From Telluria mixta (GTDB taxonomy: Bacteria > Pseudomonadota > Gammaproteobacteria > Burkholderiales > Burkholderiaceae_D): a stretch of 64,000 bases of DNA. The position numbers and the translations under genes are program-made. A model generated the notes under the pieces. That model ran no database searches and had not been told where the DNA came from. It worked only from the letters and a program-made list of their open reading frames with translations. The stretch covers positions 2,976,001 to 3,040,000 of the forward strand of contig NZ_CP119520.1 of the NCBI RefSeq assembly GCF_029223865.1, read 5' to 3'. Shown here one piece after another: positions 9,722 to 17,726 of this stretch (the first letter of the stretch is position 1; the number at the start of each line of letters is the position of its first letter).

Positions 9722-10168
9722 ATGCAAGCATTTTCGATCCGTCATACGGCCCGTGCCGCCCTCGTCGCCGCAGTCCTCGCCGCGCCATTCGCGGCCCAGG
9801 CCGCACCCGACCACCACCCGCGCGCCGAAGCGCAGTGCCGCAACTGCGCCACGGTCGTCTCGAACCATACGTACAAACGTGAACCCGAGCGCGCCAGCGG
9901 CGTCGGTGGCGTGGGCGGTGCCGTCGTCGGCGGCCTGCTGGGCAACCAGGTCGGCAGCGGCCGCGGCCGCACGCTCGCCACGGTGGCGGGCGCGGTGGGC
10001 GGCGCCTATGCCGGCAACCGCATCGAGCGCAACATGAAGGCAGAAACCTATACGGACGTGCGTGTGAAGATGGCGGCCGGCGGTTATCGCACGTTCACCG
10101 AGAAGGGCGCGCCGCGCTTCCGCAATGGCGAACGCGTGCGCGTGCTGGATGGGCGCCTCGTACGCTGA
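9722..10168 (+). CDS. Glycine-zipper 2TM domain outer-membrane protein
   Basis: The protein has 148 residues with a signal peptide ending in AAQA. The mature part has two cysteines (CRNC), then a glycine-zipper region of alternating Gly/Ala (about residues 60-105, GGVGGAVVGGLLGNQVGSG and AGAVGGAYAGN) typical of the Rick_17kDa/SlyB-like 2TM family. A basic C-terminal tail follows. There is no lipobox cysteine at the signal-peptide junction, so it is not obviously a lipoprotein. The ATG follows an AAGGGG ribosome binding site; an in-frame start 33 bp upstream lacks one. The AT-rich region 9451-9721 between this gene and the divergent TonB receptor must hold both promoters, but I cannot place them with confidence. 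Confidence 0.85.
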   Translation: MQAFSIRHTARAALVAAVLAAPFAAQAAPDHHPRAEAQCRNCATVVSNHTYKREPERASGVGGVGGAVVGGLLGNQVGSGRGRTLATVAGAVGGAYAGNRIERNMKAETYTDVRVKMAAGGYRTFTEKGAPRFRNGERVRVLDGRLVR

Positions 10169-10193
10169 CCATCGCGATACGAAACCTCAAAAC

Positions 10194-10279
10194 CGTCGTT
10201 CCCGCGCAGGCGGGAACCCAAGTTTCAGGCGTCGTCGAGACGCAAACAAAATTGGATCCCCGCCTGCGCGGGGATGACG
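10194..10279. repeat. REP-like inverted repeat
   Basis: Two 28-base arms (10194-10221 and 10252-10279) are inverted copies with about four mismatches, separated by 30 bases. Each arm contains a smaller palindrome around CCCGCGCAGGCGGG. Similar short palindromes are, as I recall, dispersed between genes in many Burkholderiales genomes. The element lies between two convergent genes, where it could also end transcription or stabilise mRNA 3' ends. There is no T-tract. Confidence 0.75.
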
Positions 10280-10292
10280 TCGTTTGAGTGCG

Positions 10293-11579
10293 TCAGGTAT
10301 TCACCGGCCGCACGTTCTTGATCACGAACCCGCTCGCCGGCAAGGTCGGAATCCGCCGCATGCTCACCGTCAGGTCCTGCGGCGGCACATCGTAGGCGAT
10401 CTCGCCGGCGAACAGCTGCAGGGCCGACTTCACCAGGTCGCCGGTGACGAATTCGCCCGGGCAGCGGTGGCCCGAGTAATGGTCGCCGCCGCCGTGCGGC
10501 ACGAAATCGAAGCCGCTGCTCTGCCAGCGGTCGAAGCGCTCCGGCCGGAACACGGCCGGGTCACCCCAGATCCCGGGGTGGTGGTTCGTGCCGTACAGAT
10601 CGAACAGCACCCACGTCCCTTTCTTCACATGCATCCCGCGCCAGTCGAAGGCATGCAGGGCGCGGCCGCCCATCGCCGGGATGAACGGGTAGTAGCGCCG
10701 CACTTCCTGCATGAACCACGTCGCGTACGCATCGTCGCCTGAGGCGATGCGCGTGCGGCATTGCGGGTGTTCGTGCAGCGCCAGCAGGCCGAAGACGATA
10801 TAGCGCGCCACGGCCACCGTCGGGCGCAGCAGGTTGATGAGTTCCACGCCCGCGTGCTTGCGGTGCATGAGTTCCCCATTGGCGTCGCGGTGGCGCGCGA
10901 TCACGTTCAGCGGGCTGTCGAACGGCGGCTGGATCTGGCCGGCGCGCACGGCGTCGACGAGGGCGCGCGCCCATTGCTCGGTGCGGACGCGCGCGAGGTG
11001 GCCGCGCCAGTTGCGCGGACCCGCCGAACCGGCGCCGGCGATCATCCGCGCGAATTCGCGCGTGCGCTCCTGCGCTTCCGCCGCGCTGACCGGAATCCCG
11101 GCCCAGTGGCACACGGCGCGGCACAGCACTTCCTGCGCGGCGTCGTGCATGACGATTTGCGAATTGCCCGTCCATTGCGCGAAGCGCGTGCGCCATTCGG
11201 CCGCGGCCAGGCCGACGAGGCGCTGCCGCTCCAGGGGCCCGAACAGCGACATCAGCATGGCCTTGCGCTTCCTGTGCGCTTCGCCGTCGAGCGCCATCAC
11301 GCTGCCGAAGTCCTGCAGCAAGGCCATCGTCGTCGCCGGCAGCGCGTGGCGGCGCGTGAAGCGGCCGGGTTGGTAAAACATGCGGCCGGCGTCCTCGCCG
11401 CGCACGCACAGCACGCGCTGCAGCATCAGGCGGGTCGCGAACATGTCGCTGCCCAGGGCGGCGTAACGGCGCGGCATGAACTCGTAGCCTTGCGCGAGGA
11501 AGGCGATGGACAGGTCGAAACCCGGGGCACGCGGTACGGCGTCGAGGGCGTCGGCGTGGTGTTGGTCGGTATTGCTCAA
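10293..11579 (-). CDS. CYP152-type cytochrome P450 (fatty-acid peroxygenase)
   Basis: The protein has 428 residues. The haem-binding loop [16 protein letters not shown] places the thiolate ligand at Cys373. Arg252-Pro253 ([11 protein letters not shown]) occupy the I-helix position where ordinary P450s carry an acid-alcohol pair. This Arg-Pro signature marks the CYP152 peroxygenases, which hydroxylate or decarboxylate fatty acids with H2O2 and need no redox partner. No ferredoxin or reductase gene lies nearby, which fits. The start codon is TTG, with GGAG a few bases upstream; the next in-frame Met is about residue 35 and would cut the fold. It lies 30 bp downstream of a CHASE histidine kinase on the same strand and may be co-transcribed with it. 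Confidence 0.9.
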   Translation of the reverse strand: MSNTDQHHADALDAVPRAPGFDLSIAFLAQGYEFMPRRYAALGSDMFATRLMLQRVLCVRGEDAGRMFYQPGRFTRRHALPATTMALLQDFGSVMALDGEAHRKRKAMLMSLFGPLERQRLVGLAAAEWRTRFAQWTGNSQIVMHDAAQEVLCRAVCHWAGIPVSAAEAQERTREFARMIAGAGSAGPRNWRGHLARVRTEQWARALVDAVRAGQIQPPFDSPLNVIARHRDANGELMHRKHAGVELINLLRPTVAVARYIVFGLLALHEHPQCRTRIASGDDAYATWFMQEVRRYYPFIPAMGGRALHAFDWRGMHVKKGTWVLFDLYGTNHHPGIWGDPAVFRPERFDRWQSSGFDFVPHGGGDHYSGHRCPGEFVTGDLVKSALQLFAGEIAYDVPPQDLTVSMRRIPTLPASGFVIKNVRPVNT

Positions 11580-11609
11580 AACTTCTCCTGCGGTGGTGAT
11601 ACCAGATAC

Positions 11610-13895
11610 TCAGTGCGGCACGGGCGCGAAGGCGGGATCGGGCGTGTCCTGCAGGGCGCGCGGCAGGTAGATCGTGACGGTCGTGCCTTCTCCCTCCCTG
11701 CTCGCGAGCCGGATGTGGCCGCCGCTCTGCTTGACGAAACCGTGCGCCATCGACAGGCCCAGGCCCGTGCCCTTGCCCTCGGGCTTGGTCGTGAAGAACG
11801 GTTCGAAAGCCCGCTCCATCACGTCGGGCGGCATGCCGCTGCCCGTGTCGCTGACGGCGATCGTGACGAATTCGCCGGGACGGATGCCGGAATAGGCCAG
11901 TGGGTCGGCCGGGTCGATCGTCGCATTGGCCAGCGTGATCGTGACATTGCCGCCGCCCTCCATCGCGTCGCGCGCGTTGATCACGAGGTTCAGCAGCACG
12001 TTTTCCAGCTGGTTCGGATCGACGAGGACGTTCCACAGGTCGGGCGCGATGGTCAACCGGATCGCGACGCTGTCGCCGACGGCGCGGTGCAGCAGCGTGT
12101 CCATGCGTTCGATGAGCTGCGCCAGGTTGACGACGCTCGGGTGCAGCGGCTGGCGCCGCGCGAAGGCGAGCAGCTGGGCGGCCAGCTTCTTGCCCCGTTC
12201 GACGGCGTCGAGGATGTTCAGGAGGCGCTTGCGGCCATTGTCGTCGCTGCGCAGCATCAGCTGGACGTTGGCGCTGATGATGTGCAGGATGTTGTTGAAG
12301 TCGTGCGCCACGCCGCCCGTCAGCTTGCCGACGGCCTCCAGCTTCTGCGAGCGCAGCAGCGCGGCGCGCGCTTCCTCCAGCCGCTGCTGGCGCTGCTGCT
12401 CGCGCTCCGCCGCCTCCTTGCGCGGACGGATGTCGCGCACGAATGCCGTGATGCCATAGCCTTGCCTGGTCGCCAGCGGCGTGATCGCGACTTCCACCGG
12501 GATCGCGGGGCCGTCGCGCGTCAGCGCCGTCGTTTCCGTAGGACCCGTCAGCATCGCGCAGGCGCCGCTCTGCGCGAAGTGCGCCAGGCAGTCGCGCCAC
12601 TCCTCGCGCTCCGGTGCGGGGATCAGGAGGTCGAGCACGTCGTGCCCCACCGCCTCGTCCTCGCGCCAGCCGAACAGCTTGCAGGCCTGCAGGTTCCAGT
12701 CCGTGATGCGGCCGTCGGGCGCCACCGCGATGAAGGCGTCGTACGCCGTCTGCAGGATCAGGCGGACGCGTTCGCGTTCGGCGTCGATGCGGTCGCGCGA
12801 CGCGCGCAGCTCCACCGTCATCCCCTGCGCCAGCTGCAGCGCGCGGCGGCGCTCGGAGGCGAGCAGCCACACGACGAGCGCCAGCAGGATGCCCAGGCCA
12901 ATGCCAGTGAGCGTGATCGCGAGCGTCGTACGGCGGTCGAGCGCCTCCTCGAAGCGCGGCGCCGAGTGGAGGACGACGGTCCATGTGCGGCCGGCGCTGT
13001 CGACCGTCGTCTGGTAGCTCAGCAGGGGCTTGCGGCTGACGGGGCCGCCACGGGAAGACCGGTAGAGCAGGGCGTCCGCGGTGGGCGCGAGGCCATCGTA
13101 GATCTCGACCTGCAGGTCGTCCGCATGCTCGCCGCCCAGTCCGCGCATCAGGTCGCTCATGCGGAACGGCGCGTACACCCAGCCGATGATGGCGGCGCGC
13201 CGGGCCGGGACCGAGTCGTGCGTCAGGCCGGCCTCGTACACGGGCACGTACATCAGGAAGCCGGGCTGGCCGCCATGACCGCCTTCCTGCACCAGCACGA
13301 CCTTGCCGGTGGCGGCCGCGTGCCCGGTATCGCGCGCCTGCTCCATCGCCGTGCGCCGCGACGGCTCGCTGAACATGTCGTAGCCGAAGGCGCGCAGGTT
13401 GCGCCCGGAGAACGGTTCGATGCGGGTGATCGACGTGATCACGGGACGCGGCCCGGGCGGCTTGACCGCATAGTCGCGAAAGCCTTCGGCACGCATGGCC
13501 GCGACGTGCGCGTCGAGCCGGCCGGGCGGAATGATCGCGGCGATGCCCAGCGCCTCGATGCCGGGGAAGTGTTCGTTCAGGCGCAGCAGCTCGTAGTACT
13601 CGGCAAATGCGCCGCGGTCGATCTCGACCGAGCCGCGCAGGAAGCCGCTCGTGGCCAGCAGCACTTCCTCGTAGACGTCCAGGCGCCGGTCGATACTGGC
13701 GGCCATGTCGCGTGCGCGGAAATTGAAATTACCTGCCAGTTCGCCCGCCGCGGTCCGCTGTGCGTTGCCGGCCACCATATAGGTCACGATCAGCGCGGCG
13801 AGGAACGCGAGCGCGGCCAGGAGCAGGGGAAGGTGGACCGGGCTGCGCGGCGAAGAGCTGTTGGATGGAATGGACGATGGGTCTGGACGCGGCAT
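11610..13895 (-). CDS. CHASE-PAS sensor histidine kinase
   Basis: About 761 residues from the chosen ATG (in-frame starts up to 14006 exist; no candidate has a strong ribosome binding site). A transmembrane helix close to the N-terminus, a large periplasmic CHASE domain, a second helix and a coiled linker precede a PAS domain and a HisKA/HATPase core. The H-box is [11 protein letters not shown]; the N-box [17 protein letters not shown] and [12 protein letters not shown] are all present. No receiver domain is attached and no response regulator is adjacent, so the partner is elsewhere. CHASE domains bind small extracellular ligands, but which one cannot be told. It precedes the P450 gene by 30 bp. 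Confidence 0.9.
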   Translation of the reverse strand: MPRPDPSSIPSNSSSPRSPVHLPLLLAALAFLAALIVTYMVAGNAQRTAAGELAGNFNFRARDMAASIDRRLDVYEEVLLATSGFLRGSVEIDRGAFAEYYELLRLNEHFPGIEALGIAAIIPPGRLDAHVAAMRAEGFRDYAVKPPGPRPVITSITRIEPFSGRNLRAFGYDMFSEPSRRTAMEQARDTGHAAATGKVVLVQEGGHGGQPGFLMYVPVYEAGLTHDSVPARRAAIIGWVYAPFRMSDLMRGLGGEHADDLQVEIYDGLAPTADALLYRSSRGGPVSRKPLLSYQTTVDSAGRTWTVVLHSAPRFEEALDRRTTLAITLTGIGLGILLALVVWLLASERRRALQLAQGMTVELRASRDRIDAERERVRLILQTAYDAFIAVAPDGRITDWNLQACKLFGWREDEAVGHDVLDLLIPAPEREEWRDCLAHFAQSGACAMLTGPTETTALTRDGPAIPVEVAITPLATRQGYGITAFVRDIRPRKEAAEREQQRQQRLEEARAALLRSQKLEAVGKLTGGVAHDFNNILHIISANVQLMLRSDDNGRKRLLNILDAVERGKKLAAQLLAFARRQPLHPSVVNLAQLIERMDTLLHRAVGDSVAIRLTIAPDLWNVLVDPNQLENVLLNLVINARDAMEGGGNVTITLANATIDPADPLAYSGIRPGEFVTIAVSDTGSGMPPDVMERAFEPFFTTKPEGKGTGLGLSMAHGFVKQSGGHIRLASREGEGTTVTIYLPRALQDTPDPAFAPVPH

Positions 13896-14047
13896 GAAGG
13901 CAGTACGCTGTACTCGACAAGGGAAAAGGTGGCAATGGTCCATTGCCGGCATGGCAAGCGCGCCGTCATGACAGGATACCGGTGTATGGCCGGAATCGGC
14001 GCACAACAGGGCGGCGAACGGTCCGGCTACAATGAGCGTTTTACGCC

Positions 14048-14521
14048 ATGCCCATGCCTTTCCACTTCTCCACGATGAGCCTGCTGCAGCGCGTGCGCTG
14101 GGGTGCCGCGCTGGCCCTCGTCGCCGTCCTGCTGTGGGCCGCGCTCGCGCCCGTGCGCTACCCGACGCGCGAGCGCACGTTCGAGTTCCCGCGCGGCGCC
14201 GCGGTCCTGCGCGGGGAACAAGCGGGCCTGGTACCGGCCGAGGTGCGCCTGACCCTGGGCGTGCGCGACGTCCTGCTGCTGCATAACCGCGACATCGCGC
14301 CGCACGTGTTCGGCCAAGTGCTCGTGCTGCCGGGCCATGCGTTCCGCCTGCCGTTCGAGCAGGCCGGCGACTATGTGTATGCCTGCGACGCGGCGCCCGG
14401 CCATGCCGTCACGGTGCGCGTGGGGACTCATCCCGATCCCGGCTGGGCGCGCCTGGGGTGGCGCCTGCGCGTCCTGGCCGAGGCCGTGCGTACCCTGCCG
14501 ATCGTCGGCCCGGGCGACTGA
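14048..14521 (+). CDS. Membrane-anchored cupredoxin-like protein
   Basis: The protein has 157 residues with one N-terminal hydrophobic helix (about 17-35) that could be an anchor or uncleaved signal. The rest looks like a single cupredoxin fold: HNRDIAPHVFG supplies a candidate His ligand, and YACDAAPGH supplies Cys and His in the order expected for a type 1 copper site. I see no Met ligand in the usual place, so the site could be two-His/one-Cys or non-metal. It might carry electrons or handle copper in the periplasm. Other start codons (14054, 14075) are possible. It stands divergent from the CHASE kinase and 53 bp before the LON-domain gene. Confidence 0.7.
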   Translation: MPMPFHFSTMSLLQRVRWGAALALVAVLLWAALAPVRYPTRERTFEFPRGAAVLRGEQAGLVPAEVRLTLGVRDVLLLHNRDIAPHVFGQVLVLPGHAFRLPFEQAGDYVYACDAAPGHAVTVRVGTHPDPGWARLGWRLRVLAEAVRTLPIVGPGD

Positions 14522-14574
14522 AACGGCGCGCAATCGTGCTCCGTCCCGCGCGGCGAATCTGTCATCATGCGCGC

Positions 14575-15192
14575 ATGGCCACGATCACGTTACCCCTGTT
14601 CCCGCTCAGCACGGTCCTGTTTCCGGATGGCGTGCTGCCGCTACAGATCTTTGAGGTACGCTACCTCGACATGATCAGCCATTGCCTGACGGAAGACGAG
14701 CCGTTCGGCGTCGTGCTGCTGACGCACGGCCAGGAAGTGCGCACCCCGCAGGGGCAGGAAAAATTCGCACCCGCGGGCACACTGGCGTCCGTGCAGGACA
14801 CGACGGCATCCACGCCGGGCCTGCTGCAGGTGGTGTGCCGCGGCGGTGCGCGTTTTAACGTCCTGGAAAGCGAACGCCGCACGAACGGCCTGTGGATGGC
14901 CGAGGCGGAGTTGCTGGAAGACGACCATATCGTGCGCATCCCGTCCGATTTGAAAGGGGCGGCCGACGCGCTCGACCGCGTGCTCGCGTCGCTGCACGAC
15001 GTGCCGCAGAGCCGCTGGCCCGTGCAGCCGCCGTTCCGCCTGGACGATTGCGGCTGGGTGGCCAACCGCTGGTGCGAGCTGCTGCCGCTGCCGAATCACC
15101 AGAAGCAGAGCATGCTCATGCTCGACAATCCGATGATCCGGCTGGAGCTGCTGCACGACGTGCTCGACGAGCACGGCCTGATCACATCCTGA
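14575..15192 (+). CDS. LON substrate-binding domain protein
   Basis: 205 residues made up only of the N-terminal LON domain. The opening MATITLPLFPLSTVLFPDGVLPLQIFEVRY is characteristic, and the ATPase and protease parts of Lon are absent. Stand-alone proteins of this type are common in proteobacteria and are usually annotated as peptidase S16, although they have no catalytic residues. They probably bind unfolded or specific proteins. The ATG at 14575 was chosen because the LON fold begins there; the frame stays open upstream to 14458 but overlaps the cupredoxin gene. The stop is one base from that of the convergent EF-hand gene. Confidence 0.88.
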   Translation: MATITLPLFPLSTVLFPDGVLPLQIFEVRYLDMISHCLTEDEPFGVVLLTHGQEVRTPQGQEKFAPAGTLASVQDTTASTPGLLQVVCRGGARFNVLESERRTNGLWMAEAELLEDDHIVRIPSDLKGAADALDRVLASLHDVPQSRWPVQPPFRLDDCGWVANRWCELLPLPNHQKQSMLMLDNPMIRLELLHDVLDEHGLITS

Positions 15193-15193
15193 G

Positions 15194-15916
15194 TCAGGCC
15201 GCGACGCTGACGCTGCTGCTGGTCGACGCCGTGTCGCTGTCGTCGGAATATGCCTTCAGTAACTGCAGCGCATGGGCGAATTCGCGCATCGGATCGCGTT
15301 CGTGGTGGGTTTTGGACGTCGCGCTGCCGGTGGACTCGCCGGTTTCGCTTGCCTGCTTCGCGTCGTACGCCGCCTGCTCTTGCGCGCTGACGGTGCCGTC
15401 GCCGTCGGCATCCGCCGCTTCGGCCGTGCTGCTGCTCGTGCTGTCGGTGGAGTCGGCCGAGTCGGCGCCGCCGCTGCCGCGCGGGCCGTGCGGGCCACCC
15501 GGCGGCGGACCGCCGGCGCCGCGCGTGCCTTGCGTGCTGTCGCTGCCGCTGGCGGCGTCGATGCTTCCCTGATCCTGGGCATCTTCGGACGGCGGCGGAC
15601 CCGGCGGGGGACCGTCCGGCCGCATGCCGCCGCCGTTGACGCGCGCTGCATCGAACTGAGCGTTCAGCTGGTCGGACAGCTTGGTCATCGCATCCGTCAG
15701 CTCGCTCTTGGTGACCTTGCCGTCGCTGTCGCCGTCGAGGGCGCCGAAGGCGTCGTCGATGTCGCTCGACTGCGTGGTGCTCCCATCCGTGCTCGACAGC
15801 GCGCTCTGCAGGTCGCTTTTCTCGATGTAGCCCTGGTTCTTCGTATCCAGTTTGGAGAAGACGGAATCGGCCCATTTGGACAGGCCGCCGGAACTGCTGC
15901 TGATGCTCGCTACCAT
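15194..15916 (-). CDS. EF-hand calcium-binding protein
   Basis: A 240-residue protein with at least three EF-hand-like loops: DTKNQGYIEKSDL (about residue 24), DGDSDGKVTKSEL (about 61) and DADGDGTVSAQE (about 168). The middle is rich in Gly and Pro (GPPPGPPPS), flanked by Asp/Ser-rich stretches. There is no classical signal peptide; the N-terminus is MVASISSSSGG. The layout resembles proteins annotated as XopAW-like calcium-binding effectors in xanthomonads, but secretion here is only a guess. AAGGA precedes the ATG, and a sigma-28-like promoter lies just upstream. Confidence 0.85.
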   Translation of the reverse strand: MVASISSSSGGLSKWADSVFSKLDTKNQGYIEKSDLQSALSSTDGSTTQSSDIDDAFGALDGDSDGKVTKSELTDAMTKLSDQLNAQFDAARVNGGGMRPDGPPPGPPPSEDAQDQGSIDAASGSDSTQGTRGAGGPPPGGPHGPRGSGGADSADSTDSTSSSTAEAADADGDGTVSAQEQAAYDAKQASETGESTGSATSKTHHERDPMREFAHALQLLKAYSDDSDTASTSSSVSVAA

Positions 15917-15956
15917 GATGGAATCCTTTGCTAAGCGGAATGTTTTATTGAGTAAA

Positions 15957-15983
15957 TTATCGGCCTAACTGAAGGTTTCTATA
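15957..15983 (-). promoter_or_regulatory. Possible sigma-28 (FliA) promoter for EF-hand gene
   Basis: On the minus strand, an exact GCCGATAA (15964-15957) is preceded at the canonical 11-base spacing by TATAGAAA (15983-15976), which matches the FliA -35 consensus TAAAGTTT at four of eight positions. The start of transcription would lie about 35 bp before the ATG. The -10 match is strong and the -35 match weak. Confidence 0.4.
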
Positions 15984-16239
15984 TGTAAAGCGGAGTAAAG
16001 CCAGGTAAAGAACGGCTGATGAAAAGATTGCAATTTGCCGCCAAAAACGCGGATTTCATATACAGGGGGTACGATTTGAGGTAACCTTGAGCGCGATTTA
16101 GATTCTCTACGTCAGCCAAAGCCGCCGCTCCCGGCCAAGCCCGCGCGAAGCGCGTCCCGTCACCCCGGTTTTCCCGCGTTGGCCCTCCCAGGCAGCAGCC
16201 CGGCCGTAGAACGCAACGATTCACTGCCCGAAAGAAAAC
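15984..16239. other. Long leader region before rhlE
   Basis: Together with the promoter stretch to its left, this makes a gap of 323 bases without a gene. It must hold the rhlE promoter and 5' leader. I find no convincing -35/-10 pair and no riboswitch I recognise. The half next to rhlE is C/G-rich with short self-complementary stretches (around 16140-16150, GCGCGAAGCGCG). Cold-inducible RNA helicase genes often have long regulated leaders; whether that applies here is inference. Confidence 0.4.
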
Positions 16240-17700
16240 ATGTCTGAAACACCGACCACCATTGAAGATGGCGGCGCGCCGACCGTGCGCTTTGCCGATT
16301 TCGGCCTCGCGCCTGAGATCCAGCGTGCGCTGTCGGACCAGGGCTATGTCCATCCGACCCCGATCCAGGCCAAGGCGATCCCCATCGTCCTGCAGGGCCG
16401 CGACGTCATGGGCGCGGCCCAGACCGGCACCGGCAAGACGGCGAGTTTCTCGCTGCCGATCATCCAGCTGCTGCTGCCGCATGCCAATACCAGCATGTCG
16501 CCGGCGCGCCATGCCGTGCGCGCCCTGGTGCTGACGCCGACGCGCGAACTGGCGATCCAGGTCGCCGAGAACGTCAAGGCCTATGCCCAGCATACGCCGC
16601 TGCGCTCCACCGTCGTCTTCGGCGGCATGGACATGAAGCCGCAGACCGAGATCCTGCGCCGCGGCGTCGAGATCGTCATCGCTACGCCGGGCCGCCTGCT
16701 CGACCACGTGGAGCAGAAGAACATCAGCCTGGCCCAGGTCCAGATGCTCGTGATGGACGAAGCCGACCGCATGCTCGACATGGGCTTCCTGCCCGACCTG
16801 CAGCGCATCATCAACCTGCTGCCGAAGAAGCGCCAGAACCTGATGTTCTCGGCCACGTTCTCGCCCGAGATCAAGAAGCTGGCGTCGAGTTTCCTGAACG
16901 ACCCGCTGACGATCGAAGTCGCGCGCAGCAACGCCACGAACACGTCCATTACCCAGGTGCTGTACAAGGTCGACGAAGAGCAGAAGCGCAACGTCGTCGA
17001 GCACCTGATCCGCGCGCGCGACCTGAAGCAGGTCCTCGTGTTCTCGAACACCAAGATCGGCGCGTCGCGCCTGGCGCGCTACCTCGAGCAGGCCGGCATC
17101 AAGGCCTCCGCCATCCACGGCGACAAGACGCAGCAGGAACGCATCGCCGCGCTGGACGCCTTCAAGAACGGCGAGATCGACGTGCTCGTCGCGACCGACG
17201 TCGCGGCGCGCGGCCTCGACATCACCGACCTGCCGTGCGTGATCAACTACGACCTGCCGTACAACGCCGAGGACTACGTGCACCGCATCGGCCGCACGGG
17301 TCGCGCCGGCGCCACGGGCGATGCGCTGTCCGTGTATTCGGACAAGGACGAGCGCCTGCTGGTCGACATCGAGAAGCTGATCAAGCAGACCATCACGCGC
17401 GGCGAGCTGACGGGATTCTCCCCGTCGCGCGGCGTCGAGCGCAGCGAGCGCCCGGGCGACCGCCGCGGCGGCCGCCGCGAATCGGACAGCCCGCGCGCCG
17501 AGCGTGGCGAGCGTGCCGAGCGCACCGACCGCGGCCCGCGCAGCTACGGCGCGCCGCGCCGCGAGAAGATCGATCCGTGGTTCCTCAAGCCGTACGAACC
17601 GGCGGCGGCCCCGCGCAAGGACACGTCCGCGGCACCGGCTGCATCGAGCAAGCCGAAGCCGAAGCTGGCGGCGCTGCTCGGCGGACTCCCCAAGCAGTAG
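16240..17700 (+). CDS. rhlE: DEAD-box ATP-dependent RNA helicase, RhlE-like
   Basis: The protein has 486 residues. The Q motif (FADFGLAPEIQRAL with HPTPIQ), Walker A AQTGTGKT, PTRELA, the DEAD box, SAT, the ARGLDI motif and HRIGRTGR are all intact and in order. After about residue 390 comes a basic, Arg/Gly/Ser-rich, disordered tail, ending in a short conserved-looking LAALLGGLPKQ. This matches RhlE-type helicases, which remodel RNA during ribosome assembly and mRNA decay and favour growth in the cold. No specific RNA-binding domain is visible in the tail. The stop codon forms the left edge of a perfect inverted repeat shared with the LOV kinase gene. Confidence 0.92.
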   Translation: MSETPTTIEDGGAPTVRFADFGLAPEIQRALSDQGYVHPTPIQAKAIPIVLQGRDVMGAAQTGTGKTASFSLPIIQLLLPHANTSMSPARHAVRALVLTPTRELAIQVAENVKAYAQHTPLRSTVVFGGMDMKPQTEILRRGVEIVIATPGRLLDHVEQKNISLAQVQMLVMDEADRMLDMGFLPDLQRIINLLPKKRQNLMFSATFSPEIKKLASSFLNDPLTIEVARSNATNTSITQVLYKVDEEQKRNVVEHLIRARDLKQVLVFSNTKIGASRLARYLEQAGIKASAIHGDKTQQERIAALDAFKNGEIDVLVATDVAARGLDITDLPCVINYDLPYNAEDYVHRIGRTGRAGATGDALSVYSDKDERLLVDIEKLIKQTITRGELTGFSPSRGVERSERPGDRRGGRRESDSPRAERGERAERTDRGPRSYGAPRREKIDPWFLKPYEPAAAPRKDTSAAPAASSKPKPKLAALLGGLPKQ

Positions 17701-17726
17701 CGTGGACGGCATAGCCGTCCACGCTA
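17698..17726. repeat. Perfect 13-bp hairpin bounded by two stop codons
   Basis: Arms 17698-17710 and 17714-17726 are exact reverse complements around a 3-base loop. The left arm starts with the TAG of rhlE, and the right arm ends with the reverse-strand TAG of the LOV kinase. It could serve both convergent transcripts as a 3' hairpin; there is no T-tract. The core GTGGACGGC palindrome may be a dispersed repeat in this genus. Confidence 0.8.

Noticed and set aside
10561..12984. An 807-codon - strand frame running across the P450 and CHASE kinase genes
   Set aside because: It is shifted relative to both real frames and shows Arg/Ala-rich noise.
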